Source: Oscillospiraceae bacterium (GTDB taxonomy: Bacteria; Bacillota; Clostridia; Oscillospirales; UBA929). From it: a DNA stretch of 56,370 bases. The stretch's first letter is position 1; every line of letters begins with the position of its first letter. A program made the position numbers and the translations under genes. The notes beneath the pieces were generated by a model, which saw only the letters and a program-made list of their open reading frames with translations, made no database searches and had not been told where the DNA came from. Location of the stretch: positions 1-56,370 of the forward strand of contig WRKO01000016.1 of the NCBI GenBank assembly GCA_009782215.1. The letters are read 5' to 3'. Below are positions 30,722 to 37,862 of this stretch, in pieces.

Positions 30722-32059
30722 ATGGCGAGGCTATTCGGCACGGACGGCGTCCGGGGGATTGCGAATGAGGATTTAACGGCGCAGAAGGCGTTTTCCATCG
30801 GGCAGGCGGCGGTGGCCGTCTTGACCCGAGAGCTGCACCACAAGCCGGTCATCTATATCGGCAAGGACACGCGCATTTCCAGCGATATGCTTGAAATGGC
30901 GCTGGCGGCGGGAATCACGTCCACCGGGGCGGACGTGCTGCTCGCAGGAATCATCCCCACCCCGGCCATCGCCATCCTCACGCGGGAGCGGGCCGACGCC
31001 GGGTTTATGGTCACCGCGTCCCACAACCCGTATGAATACAACGGCATCAAGACCTTCAACCGCGACGGGCGCAAGCTCTCCGACGCCATCGAGGACGAAA
31101 TCGAGGCGCTGATTACCTCCGAAATCCCGCTGGGCAAGGACATCGGCAGGGTGCGCCAAGACAAAAGCGCCGCCGACCGCTACATAGACTTCCTGCTCGG
31201 CTGCAACACGCCCGACCTCTCCCATCTGCGCATTGTCCTCGACTGCTCCAACGGCGCCGCCAGCGTCACGGCGCGGAAGCTGTTTTCCAACCTCAACGCC
31301 AAGGAGCTGCGCGTCATCCACAACGTCCCGAACGGCGTCAACATCAATGACCGCTGCGGCTCCACCCATATGACCTCCTTAAAAGAAACCGTCCTCGACG
31401 GCAAGTATGACGTCGGCATCGCCTTTGACGGCGACGCCGACCGCTGCCTGTGCGTAGACCACACCGGCAGGGTGATTGACGGCGACGGCATCATGGCCGT
31501 CTGCGCCACGCGGGAAAAGGCGCGCGGCTATCTGCCGGGCGACACCTTTGTCTGCACGGTGATGAGCAACCTCGGCCTGCGGGTCTGGGCGAAGGAGAAG
31601 GGGCTGAAAACCGCGGACGCTCAGGTGGGCGACTGGAATGTGCTGGAGAAGATGCAGACAAACGGGTTCCTTCTGGGCGGCGAGCAGTCGGGGCATATGA
31701 TTTTCATGCGCCACTCCGCCGCGGGCGACGGCCAGCTTACCGCGCTCAAGCTGCTGAGCGCAATGGCGGAGACGGGGCGGAGCCTCGCCGACCTGACAAG
31801 CGATATACCCAGCTACCCACAGGTGCTGATCAATGTGCCGGTCTCCGTCAGCGCAAGGGCCATGCTGGCCTCCGCTCCCGCTGTGGCGGAGGCGGTCAAA
31901 AACGCCGAAAACGAGCTGGGGGAAGACGGCCGCGTGCTGCTCCGCCCATCGGGAACCGAGCCGCTTGTGCGGGTCATGGTAGAGGGAAAAAACGAAGCCA
32001 CGGTAAGCCGTTTGGCGGAGGGAATTGCCGCCGCCGTCAAAAAATTGCAAAATAAATAA
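30722..32059 (+). CDS. glmM: phosphoglucosamine mutase
   Basis: A 445-residue mutase making glucosamine-1-phosphate for UDP-GlcNAc. Signatures are F-G-T-D-G-V-R-G (5-12), T-A-S-H-N-P with the phosphoserine at 100, metal loop F-D-G-D-A-D-R, G-G-E-Q-S-G-H and R-P-S-G-T-E-P. AAGGAG precedes the ATG. Length is normal for GlmM. Confidence 0.95.
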   Translation: MARLFGTDGVRGIANEDLTAQKAFSIGQAAVAVLTRELHHKPVIYIGKDTRISSDMLEMALAAGITSTGADVLLAGIIPTPAIAILTRERADAGFMVTASHNPYEYNGIKTFNRDGRKLSDAIEDEIEALITSEIPLGKDIGRVRQDKSAADRYIDFLLGCNTPDLSHLRIVLDCSNGAASVTARKLFSNLNAKELRVIHNVPNGVNINDRCGSTHMTSLKETVLDGKYDVGIAFDGDADRCLCVDHTGRVIDGDGIMAVCATREKARGYLPGDTFVCTVMSNLGLRVWAKEKGLKTADAQVGDWNVLEKMQTNGFLLGGEQSGHMIFMRHSAAGDGQLTALKLLSAMAETGRSLADLTSDIPSYPQVLINVPVSVSARAMLASAPAVAEAVKNAENELGEDGRVLLRPSGTEPLVRVMVEGKNEATVSRLAEGIAAAVKKLQNK

Positions 32060-32067
32060 AATAATGC

Positions 32068-32096
32068 TTGACAAGCAGGATGAACCTGCATATAAT
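32068..32096 (+). promoter_or_regulatory. consensus promoter of the zinc-ribbon gene
   Basis: TTGACA (32068-32073), 17-base spacer, TATAAT (32091-32096). Confidence 0.85.
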
Positions 32097-32216
32097 AAGG
32101 GATGTCCGCAATGCGGAACAATAATCTGCCCTGTGCGACCCTGAGTAGAGCGACCAGCTAAACCCGGACGATCGCTGCGGCCTTGCCGCTTGGGCAATCC
32201 AGAAAGAGGGAAAACA
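32097..32216 (+). ncRNA. structured 5' leader of the zinc-ribbon gene
   Basis: About 115 transcribed bases carry small perfect hairpins: TCCGC-AAT-GCGGA (near 32105), AGCGA..TCGCT (about 32149-32175) and GCGGC-CTT-GCCGC (near 32178). This is long for a short gene and may be a cold-shock-type or cis-regulatory leader. I could not assign it to a known riboswitch class. Confidence 0.4.
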
Positions 32217-32495
32217 ATGTACGAGGACAAGACCCTGAATTGCAAGGAATGCGGCGAGGAATTCACCTTCACCTCAGGCGAGCAGGAGTTCTACAACGAG
32301 CGCGGCTTCCTCAACGAACCCCAGCGCTGCAAGAACTGCCGCGACGCCCGCAAAAACGCGAGCCGCGCCCCGAGAGAGTACTTTGCCGCCGTGTGCGCTT
32401 CCTGCGGAGGCGAGGCGAAGGTGCCTTTCGAACCCAAGACCGATCGTCCGGTCTATTGCAGCGATTGCTTCGCCCGCACAAGAGAAAACGGCTAA
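32217..32495 (+). CDS. zinc-ribbon domain protein
   Basis: A 92-residue protein with two CxxC zinc ribbons: C-K-E-C-G-E-E-F-T-F near 9-18 with C-K-N-C-R-D, and C-A-S-C-G-G-E-A-K-V-P-F-E-P with Y-C-S-D-C-F. The pattern E-Q-E-F-Y-N-E-R-G-F matches a common Firmicutes family of unknown role, possibly nucleic-acid binding. GAGGG precedes the ATG by 6 bases. It is monocistronic between a consensus promoter and a terminator. Confidence 0.85.
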   Translation: MYEDKTLNCKECGEEFTFTSGEQEFYNERGFLNEPQRCKNCRDARKNASRAPREYFAAVCASCGGEAKVPFEPKTDRPVYCSDCFARTRENG

Positions 32496-32504
32496 AAGCA
32501 ACGT

Positions 32505-32543
32505 CAAAAGGGGCGGGAGCGCGAGCTTTCGCCCTTTTGTCTA
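32505..32543 (+). terminator. intrinsic terminator after the zinc-ribbon gene
   Basis: CAAAAGGGGCG pairs with CGCCCTTTTG (one bulged G), and the descending arm ends in TTTTGTCT. Confidence 0.6.
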
Positions 32544-32616
32544 TCCTGCGGGCGCGGCCGCCGTCCACCGGACGCGCCGTGCGCGCCCCTACAAAACGAA
32601 CAAAGGAGACAAGCTC

Positions 32617-32805
32617 ATGGAAATCACGAAAGACACCGTCATTGGCGATATCCTCGCCGAAAAGCCCCAAGCGGCGCAATTTCTGATGGAGGCCGGGATG
32701 CATTGCCTCGGCTGCCCCGCCGCGCGCGGCGAAACGCTCGCCGAAGCCTGCGGCGTCCACGGCGTAGACCCCGACGAAATGCTTGAAAAAATCAACGGCG
32801 CCTGA
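32617..32805 (+). CDS. DUF1858 family protein
   Basis: A 62-residue DUF1858 protein: D-T-V-I-G-D-I-L-A-E-K-P near 6-17, A-G-M-H-C-L-G-C-P near 27-35 (the C-x2-C motif), and G-E-T-L-A-E-A-C. The fold is ScdA N-like and is sometimes linked to Fe-S repair or hybrid-cluster proteins. AAAGGAG precedes the ATG. It overlaps the trmK-like frame by 23 bases. Confidence 0.88.
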   Translation: MEITKDTVIGDILAEKPQAAQFLMEAGMHCLGCPAARGETLAEACGVHGVDPDEMLEKINGA

Positions 32806-33301
32806 ACAGCGGGCGAACGCGGTTCGCCCCTACATTCGGCCGCTTCAGCTTACGCCGCGTTTGCTGGCTGTCGCGGCGCTGATACGCCCGGGCGACCGTG
32901 TGCTGGATATCGGAACCGACCACGCGCGGCTGCCGGTCTATCTGACGGAGCGCAGCCTGTGCGCGGCGGTCACCGCCACCGACATTGCCGGGGGCCCGCT
33001 GGCGCGGGCGGCGAGAACCGTCCGGGCGCACCGCCTTGAGGGCAAGGTCACGCTGCTGCTGCGCGACGGCGCGGACGGCCTGTCCCCAGACGACTACGAT
33101 ACCGTCACCGTCACCGGCATGGGCGGCGACACGATTTTAACCATCCTGCAAAAAAGCCCGTGGCTCTCAGAAAAACGCCTGATTTTGCAACCCCAAACCC
33201 GCTTGGCCGCTTTCGCCGCCATGCTGGGCCGCGCGCCGTCGCGAACGGTGGAGGTCGCGGAGGGACGGAGACGGTATACGGTGTTTTTGTTTGAGGCGTG
33301 A
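32783..33301 (+). CDS. TrmK-like tRNA (adenine-N1) methyltransferase, short and with altered start
   Basis: A Rossmann methyltransferase of the TrmK family (m1A22 of tRNA). It has L-T-P-R-L-L-A-V-A-A-L-I, V-L-D-I-G-T-D-H-A-R-L-P-V-Y-L, D-I-A-G-G-P-L, V-T-V-T-G-M-G-G-D-T-I and L-I-L-Q-P-Q-T. About 172 residues is shorter than the usual 220-240, lacking the C-terminal helical extension. The normal start would be right before L-T-P-R-L; instead the frame runs into a GGGCGAACGCGGTTCGCCC palindrome and continues back into the DUF1858 gene, so initiation (TTG at 32783 or elsewhere) is uncertain. Confidence 0.65.
   Translation: MKKSTAPEQRANAVRPYIRPLQLTPRLLAVAALIRPGDRVLDIGTDHARLPVYLTERSLCAAVTATDIAGGPLARAARTVRAHRLEGKVTLLLRDGADGLSPDDYDTVTVTGMGGDTILTILQKSPWLSEKRLILQPQTRLAAFAAMLGRAPSRTVEVAEGRRRYTVFLFEA
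32808..32834. repeat. palindrome GGGCGAAC..GTTCGCCC at the trmK-like start
   Basis: GGGCGAAC and GTTCGCCC are perfect arms around GCG, followed by CTACATTCGG. It belongs to the GCGCCCCTAC palindrome family and lies where the start codon of the trmK-like gene should be. Confidence 0.5.
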
Positions 33302-33315
33302 GGAACAGTTCTAAA

Positions 33316-33753
33316 ATTCCCCTCCTTGGAGGGGTGGTACGGAGTGCCGGGGTGGTTCTATGCGCAACCGAAACGCTTACTTTTCGCTCCCATACAACCC
33401 CAAGCTGCTTGAACGCGCAAAGGAGTTGCGTAAAGCGGGAAATTTGTGCGAAGTGTTGTTATGGAAGCAGCTTCACAGAAAGAAATTCAAACAATACGAT
33501 TTTGACAGGCAAAAAATCATAGGGAATTATATTGTTGACTTTTTCTGCGGTAACTGCAACGTTGTCATCGAAATTGACGGACGTTCGCATGATGAAAAAG
33601 TTGAATATGATAACGAGCGCAACGCATATCTTGAGGGACTGGGGCTGACTGTTATCCATATATCCGCGCGGGATATTATGAATAATTTCGACGGCGTTAT
33701 GGAAATGCTGTATGACCACCCCGCCCTGCGGGCACCCCTCCAAGGAGGGGAAT
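33316..33753. mobile_element. DUF559 gene bracketed by terminal inverted repeats
   Basis: Left repeat 33316-33357 and right repeat 33715-33753 (inverted) share ATTCCCCTCCTTGGAGGGGT, a variable hairpin, then CGGGGTGGT. They enclose one short gene and nothing else, giving a compact unit of about 440 bases. Two further copies lie at 33789-33832 (inverted) and 33855-33898 (direct). The layout resembles a REP-type element with its own nuclease gene. Confidence 0.55.
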
Positions 33754-33755
33754 GA
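33360..33755 (+). CDS. DUF559 domain endonuclease-like protein
   Basis: A 131-residue protein of DUF559, a Vsr/restriction-endonuclease-like fold. It reads L-R-K-A-G-N-L-C-E-V-L-L-W-K-Q-L, F-D-R-Q-K-I-I-G-N-Y-I-V-D-F-F-C, then V-V-I-E-I-D-G-R-S-H with the D..E-x-D catalytic spacing, and Y-L-E-G-L-G-L-T-V-I-H-I. The last dozen residues (P-A-L-R-A-P-L-Q-G-G-E) are encoded by the right inverted repeat. It is AT-richer than its neighbours and splits the trmK-nif3 gene pair. Confidence 0.85.
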   Translation: MRNRNAYFSLPYNPKLLERAKELRKAGNLCEVLLWKQLHRKKFKQYDFDRQKIIGNYIVDFFCGNCNVVIEIDGRSHDEKVEYDNERNAYLEGLGLTVIHISARDIMNNFDGVMEMLYDHPALRAPLQGGE

Positions 33756-33788
33756 GGATTATCCGCGGCCATTTTACTTGCGCAAGTA

Positions 33789-33832
33789 ACCACCCTGCCG
33801 TCTGCGGACGGCACCCTTCCAAGGAGGGGAAT
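33789..33832. repeat. CCCCTCCTTGGAGGGG-type repeat, inverted copy
   Basis: Reads ACCACCCTGCCGTCTGCGG then ACGGCACCCTTCCAAGGAGG. The inner stem is GCCGTC/GACGGC, different in sequence from the other copies but still paired. Confidence 0.55.
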
Positions 33833-33854
33833 GGGGATGGAACGCGCCCCAAAA

Positions 33855-33898
33855 ATTCCCCTCCTTGGAGGGGTGGCGCGTAGCGCCGGGGTGGTTTT
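33855..33898. repeat. CCCCTCCTTGGAGGGG-type repeat, direct copy
   Basis: ATTCCCCTCCTTGGAGGGGT followed by the inner stem GGCGC-GTA-GCGCC and GGGGTGGTTTT. It ends 17 bases before the nif3-like ATG and next to its ribosome binding site (GAAGGAGGAACC). Confidence 0.55.
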
Positions 33899-33915
33899 GA
33901 AGGAGGAACCTAACC

Positions 33916-34692
33916 ATGACAATTACCATCAACGACATTGAGCGCGCTATGTTTGAGTGGGCGCCTGCGTCTTTGGCCATGAGGGACGACCGGAACGGGT
34001 TGGCGGCGGGGGACAGGCGGGGGCGGGTTTCTCATGTTTTGGCGGCGCTGGATGTGACGCTGAACACCATCGCCGAGGCGAAGGCGCTGGGCGCGGACGT
34101 TATCGTCGCGCACCACCCGATTGTGTGGGGCGACAAAGCCCCGTGGCCCAGCAGCGACACCGATGCGGGCAGCATTTTGCTCGCCCTCTGCGGCGTGGGC
34201 GTTGCGGCGGTGACCATGCACACCAACCTTGACGCGGCGCGGGGCGGCATCAACGACGTGCTGGCGCGGCTCATCGGGCTGGAGGATGTGCGGATTTTCG
34301 ATGAAAAAGACGGCATCGGGCGGATGGGCCGTCTGCCGAAGCCCATGTCCGCGAAGGACTACGCCGTGCAGTGCAAGGCGGCGGTCGGCACCGGCGTGGT
34401 GCGGTATTACGACGCGGGCAGGCCGATTGAGGCGGTGGCGCTCTGCTCGGGCGGCGGCGCGGCGGTCTTTCCCGACGCCATCAAGGCCGGGTGCGACGCG
34501 TTTGTGACCGGCGACGTCAAGCACAGCGACTTCCTCATCGCGCAGAACCAAGGCGTCACCCTCTTTAGCTGCGGGCATTTCGCCACCGAAAACATCATCA
34601 CCCCGGTGGTGGCGGACTATCTGCGGGCCCAATTCCCCGGCCTGAAGGTCACGCTTTCCCGCGAGACGGCGGAGCCGTTTGTATGTCTGTAG
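33916..34692 (+). CDS. Nif3-like dinuclear metal centre protein
   Basis: A 258-residue NIF3/YqfO family protein, a hexameric di-metal protein of uncertain reaction, usually next to trmK. Metal ligands appear in V-I-V-A-H-H-P-I-V-W (two His near 65-66), A-V-T-M-H-T-N-L-D-A (His/Asp near 101-105) and the C-terminal C-G-H-F-A-T-E-N. GGAGGAACC precedes the ATG. It overlaps the NFACT gene by 10 bases. Confidence 0.9.
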   Translation: MTITINDIERAMFEWAPASLAMRDDRNGLAAGDRRGRVSHVLAALDVTLNTIAEAKALGADVIVAHHPIVWGDKAPWPSSDTDAGSILLALCGVGVAAVTMHTNLDAARGGINDVLARLIGLEDVRIFDEKDGIGRMGRLPKPMSAKDYAVQCKAAVGTGVVRYYDAGRPIEAVALCSGGGAAVFPDAIKAGCDAFVTGDVKHSDFLIAQNQGVTLFSCGHFATENIITPVVADYLRAQFPGLKVTLSRETAEPFVCL

Positions 34693-36110
34693 ACGCGGTT
34701 ACCGTCGCGGCGCTGAGGCAGGAGCTGGCCCAAGCGCTGGAGGGCGGGCGGATTGACAAAATCCACATGCCCGCCAAGACGGAGGTACACCTCTCCGGCC
34801 GCGCCGCGCGCGGCGCTTTCCGGCTGCTCCTCTCCGTCCATCCGCAGCGGGCGCGGGCGCATCTGACGTCCGTTTCCCGCGAAAATCCCCAGACGCCGCC
34901 GATGTTTTGTATGCTCCTGCGCAAGCATTTGATAAATGGGCGCTTCGCCGGGCTGGTTCAGCCCCCGTCGGAGCGCGTTTTGCATTTTTACTGGGACGCC
35001 GCCGACGAGATGGGGGAGATATCGCGCAAGACGCTGGTGATTGAAATGATTGGACGGCACGCCAACATCATCCTCGTTGACGCCGAGAGCCGCGTGATAG
35101 ACTGCCTGCGCCGCGTGGACGCGGAGATGTCGCCCGAGCGCCCCGTGCTGCCCGGCCTGTTTTACCGCGACCCGCCCAAGCGCGGCACGCCGCCGCCGGA
35201 GGGAAAGCCGGTTGAGGGGCCGGTGTCGGAAGCCCTTGACGCGCTCTATACAAAGCGTGATTTGGAGGAGCAGCTTCGCCAACGGTCGTCCGCGCTGACC
35301 AAAAAAGCCAAGACCACGCGGGACAAGCTGCTCCGCAAGGCGGGGATTCTCCGCCAAGAGCTGCACGACGCCCAGCACCGCGAGCCACTTCGCCAGAAAG
35401 CCGACCTGCTGATGGCCAATCTCCACCGCGTCGGACGCGGCGACCCGTCCGTGACCGTCGAGGACTTCTACAACGGCGGGCAGCCCCTGACCATCAGGCT
35501 GGACCCGGCCAAGTCGCAGCAGCAGAACGCCGCCGCGCTGTATAAGGCGTACGCCAAGGCCAAGAACGCCGAAGCGGCGCTGTCCGAGCAAATCACGCTG
35601 GCGGAACGCGACGCCGAATACTGGGAAAGTGTCCTCGACCAGCTCTCCCGCGTGTCCGGCGACCGCGATTTGGACGAAATCCGCGCCGAGATTTCGCCGA
35701 GCCGCAGCCCGCGCGGCAAAGCGCCCAAGCTGTCCCAGCCCATGCGGTTTCGCTCGTCGGCCGGCATGACCTTCCGCGCCGGGCGCAACAACCGTCAGAA
35801 CGACCTGCTGACGATGAAGCTGGCGTCGAAAAACGATGTCTGGCTCCACGCGCAAAAAATCCCCGGCTGCCATGTGGTTATCGAGACAAACGGCGCGCCG
35901 CCGGACGACCGGACGCTTTACGAGGCCGCGTCCGCCGCCGCGTGGTTTTCCGCCGCGAAGGCAAGCCCCAAGGTGCCGGTGGACTACACGGCCGTTAAGT
36001 TTGTCAAAAAGCCTCCGGGCGCCAAGCCGGGCATGGTCGTCTACGATAAATTCAAAACCCTGCTGGCGGAGCCGGACGGGACGCTGCTTGAAGGCCTGAG
36101 GAATGACTGA
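34683..36110 (+). CDS. NFACT family protein (RqcH / Rqc2 homologue)
   Basis: A 475-residue protein with an N-terminal NFACT-N domain (L-E-G-G-R-I-D-K-I-H-M-P near 20-31), a charged coiled coil (about 180-330) and a C-terminal NFACT-R domain (F-R-A-G-R-N-N-R-Q-N-D-L-L-T, D-V-W-L-H-A-Q-K-I-P-G-C-H-V). Homologues bind stalled 50S subunits with tRNA-Ala and add alanine tails in ribosome quality control. It is about 100 residues shorter than usual, mainly between NFACT-N and the coiled coil, where helix-hairpin-helix helices normally lie. Confidence 0.88.
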   Translation: MSVDAVTVAALRQELAQALEGGRIDKIHMPAKTEVHLSGRAARGAFRLLLSVHPQRARAHLTSVSRENPQTPPMFCMLLRKHLINGRFAGLVQPPSERVLHFYWDAADEMGEISRKTLVIEMIGRHANIILVDAESRVIDCLRRVDAEMSPERPVLPGLFYRDPPKRGTPPPEGKPVEGPVSEALDALYTKRDLEEQLRQRSSALTKKAKTTRDKLLRKAGILRQELHDAQHREPLRQKADLLMANLHRVGRGDPSVTVEDFYNGGQPLTIRLDPAKSQQQNAAALYKAYAKAKNAEAALSEQITLAERDAEYWESVLDQLSRVSGDRDLDEIRAEISPSRSPRGKAPKLSQPMRFRSSAGMTFRAGRNNRQNDLLTMKLASKNDVWLHAQKIPGCHVVIETNGAPPDDRTLYEAASAAAWFSAAKASPKVPVDYTAVKFVKKPPGAKPGMVVYDKFKTLLAEPDGTLLEGLRND

Positions 36111-37039
36111 TGCTTTTTAAGGAAACGATACGGGACATTGACACATGGGCGGGGATTTATCAGTCCACAGAGGCGTTCGCGCCCTTGGTCGGGGCCATCT
36201 TCGCCAAGCACGGCCTGTGCTTTTCCGGGCTTGAAAACTTGACGCCGGGTTCAAACGCGGTCTTTCGTTCGGGCAGTCTGGTCGTCAAGCTGTTCGCGCC
36301 CGTTGAAGCCGGGTTTACCTCCGGCGACGGGTTTTATGTGGAAAAGGCGGCGCTGGAACACGCGAACCGCACCGTTCCTTCGCCCAAAATGCTGTATTCC
36401 GGCGTCATGCGCGACCGCTATGAGTTTCCGTATATCCTTATGGAGCGTGTCGAAGGTCTGGAGTTTATCAACATACGCGACACATATACAGGCGCGCAAA
36501 AAAGAGCCTTTGCCGCCCAAATCAAGGCCTTCACAGGCGCGATGAATGTACCCATATCAGAGGCGCATATTCCCCGTGTGACGCCGGACGGCTGCGCCGC
36601 AAATGAGCGGTGGCGGCTTTTTCCTGAAAGTTTTTGCCAAGACCGGCTCTCCGCCATACGGGGGCTGTCCTTTGACGACCCTGTCTATGTACACGGGGAC
36701 TTAAAGGCCGCCAATGTCATCATCGGCGGGGGAGACGAAATCACCGTCATTGACTTTGCCGACAGCCACACCGCGCCGGCCGCCTACGAATGGCCTTTCA
36801 TCGTATTCGGGCTGTTCGGGTGTGACCGGGAGATGATGGAGGCTTATTTCGGCGATTATCAAAACGAGATGTTTTACAGGACATTGACCGGCCATCTGCT
36901 GATGCATAAATTCGGCGCGTTTATCCTCATGGGCATTTGCGAGGCCGTCGGACAAGACCCGGCCTCGATAACCCGCGTCGAAGCCCTGTACAATTTGATT
37001 CGTCACTGCGTCCGCGACGGATGTGTGCGGATAGACTGA
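36110..37039 (+). CDS. aminoglycoside-phosphotransferase-like kinase
   Basis: A 309-residue APH/choline-kinase fold protein. The Brenner motif is Y-V-H-G-D-L-K-A-A-N-V-I-I and the metal motif V-I-D-F-A-D-S. The N-lobe has V-V-K-L-F-A-P, with Lys as the ATP contact, and I-L-M-E-R-V-E-G at the hinge. The substrate is unknown and nothing in the context suggests drug resistance specifically. Its ATG abuts the NFACT stop (TGATG). Confidence 0.85.
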   Translation: MLFKETIRDIDTWAGIYQSTEAFAPLVGAIFAKHGLCFSGLENLTPGSNAVFRSGSLVVKLFAPVEAGFTSGDGFYVEKAALEHANRTVPSPKMLYSGVMRDRYEFPYILMERVEGLEFINIRDTYTGAQKRAFAAQIKAFTGAMNVPISEAHIPRVTPDGCAANERWRLFPESFCQDRLSAIRGLSFDDPVYVHGDLKAANVIIGGGDEITVIDFADSHTAPAAYEWPFIVFGLFGCDREMMEAYFGDYQNEMFYRTLTGHLLMHKFGAFILMGICEAVGQDPASITRVEALYNLIRHCVRDGCVRID

Positions 37040-37058
37040 AGCCGCGGCAAGGCAATGG

Positions 37059-37087
37059 TTGATTTGCCCGCGATTTCAATGTATAAT
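37059..37087 (+). promoter_or_regulatory. promoter of mntA-hepT
   Basis: TTGATT (37059-37064), 17-base spacer, TATAAT (37082-37087). Confidence 0.75.
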
Positions 37088-37111
37088 GGCGGTGAAAGCG
37101 AGGTGTCCCGA

Positions 37112-37429
37112 ATGGTATACACGATCGAGGAGCTGCGGGAAAGGATATCGCCCATAGCTCAAAAGTACGATATCCCCGCCGTATATATCTTTGGTTCCTA
37201 TGCCCGCGGCGACGCCACCGACGAGAGCGATGTGGACGTGCTGTTCAAACGGGAGGGGTCAAAGGTTCGCGGCCTTGTCATGGGCGCGCTCTATGAAGAT
37301 TTGTCCGAGAGCATCGGCAAGGGGATTGACCTGCTGACGGAAGAATCGCTGGAACAGCACGACGCCCAAAACAGAACGCCGTGGTTTTATGAAAGTTTAC
37401 TGAGGGAGAGGGTAAAAATTTATGATTAG
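37112..37429 (+). CDS. mntA: MntA-type minimal nucleotidyltransferase (antitoxin)
   Basis: A 105-residue minimal nucleotidyltransferase: V-Y-I-F-G-S-Y-A-R-G-D-A-T-D-E-S-D-V-D-V holds the G-S-x10-D-x-D active site. MntA proteins AMP-ylate the HepT RNase on a Tyr and so silence it. GAGGTG precedes the ATG at 37112; the longer frame would start inside the promoter. It overlaps hepT by 8 bases. Confidence 0.88.
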   Translation: MVYTIEELRERISPIAQKYDIPAVYIFGSYARGDATDESDVDVLFKREGSKVRGLVMGALYEDLSESIGKGIDLLTEESLEQHDAQNRTPWFYESLLRERVKIYD

Positions 37430-37769
37430 CCCCGATATACAGCGCATCCGGCATATCCGCGAATATTGCGAGCGCATCGCGCAGACGGTTAAGCGGTATG
37501 GCCTCGACTATGACATATTCAACACAGACGGCGACTACTTTGACTCGATATCCATGAAAATCATGCAGATTGGCGAGTTGGCCGGGGGCTTATCCGAGGA
37601 TTTCCGCGAACAGACAAGAAACCGGATGCAATGGGGCGCGATTCGCGGAATACGAAACCTTTTCGCGCACGCATACGCCGGAATGGATAAAAAAGTGGTT
37701 TGGGACGTAGCCATACAGGATATCCCGGGCCTCCTGCGGTTTTGCGATGACATATTACCGCCAAAATAA
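37422..37769 (+). CDS. hepT: HepT-type HEPN ribonuclease toxin
   Basis: A 115-residue all-helical HEPN protein (formerly DUF86). The RNase motif R-x4-H-x-Y is R-N-L-F-A-H-A-Y near 79-86; the Tyr is the target of MntA modification. It is paired with mntA and ends at a strong terminator. Confidence 0.9.
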   Translation: MISPDIQRIRHIREYCERIAQTVKRYGLDYDIFNTDGDYFDSISMKIMQIGELAGGLSEDFREQTRNRMQWGAIRGIRNLFAHAYAGMDKKVVWDVAIQDIPGLLRFCDDILPPK

Positions 37770-37783
37770 ATACTGAGCGGCAT

Positions 37784-37813
37784 CCCCCCAACAAGCGTTG
37801 GGGGGTTCTTTTT
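37784..37813 (+). terminator. intrinsic terminator after hepT
   Basis: CCCCCCAAC (37784-37792), loop AAGC, GTTGGGGGG (37797-37805), then TTCTTTTTG. Confidence 0.9.
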
Positions 37814-37862
37814 GTTCTAAACCCGGACAAACCCTCATAGGCTTTGAGCGAGGTGATGACCC

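Noticed and set aside
32097..32216. ZTP (pfl) riboswitch in the zinc-ribbon leader
   Set aside because: CCGCTTGGGCA resembles the 3' core, but the GACTGGCG half and the pseudoknot partner are not found, and the downstream gene is not in purine or folate metabolism.
36110..37039. Aminoglycoside resistance gene
   Set aside because: Only the generic kinase fold motifs are visible; specificity cannot be claimed.
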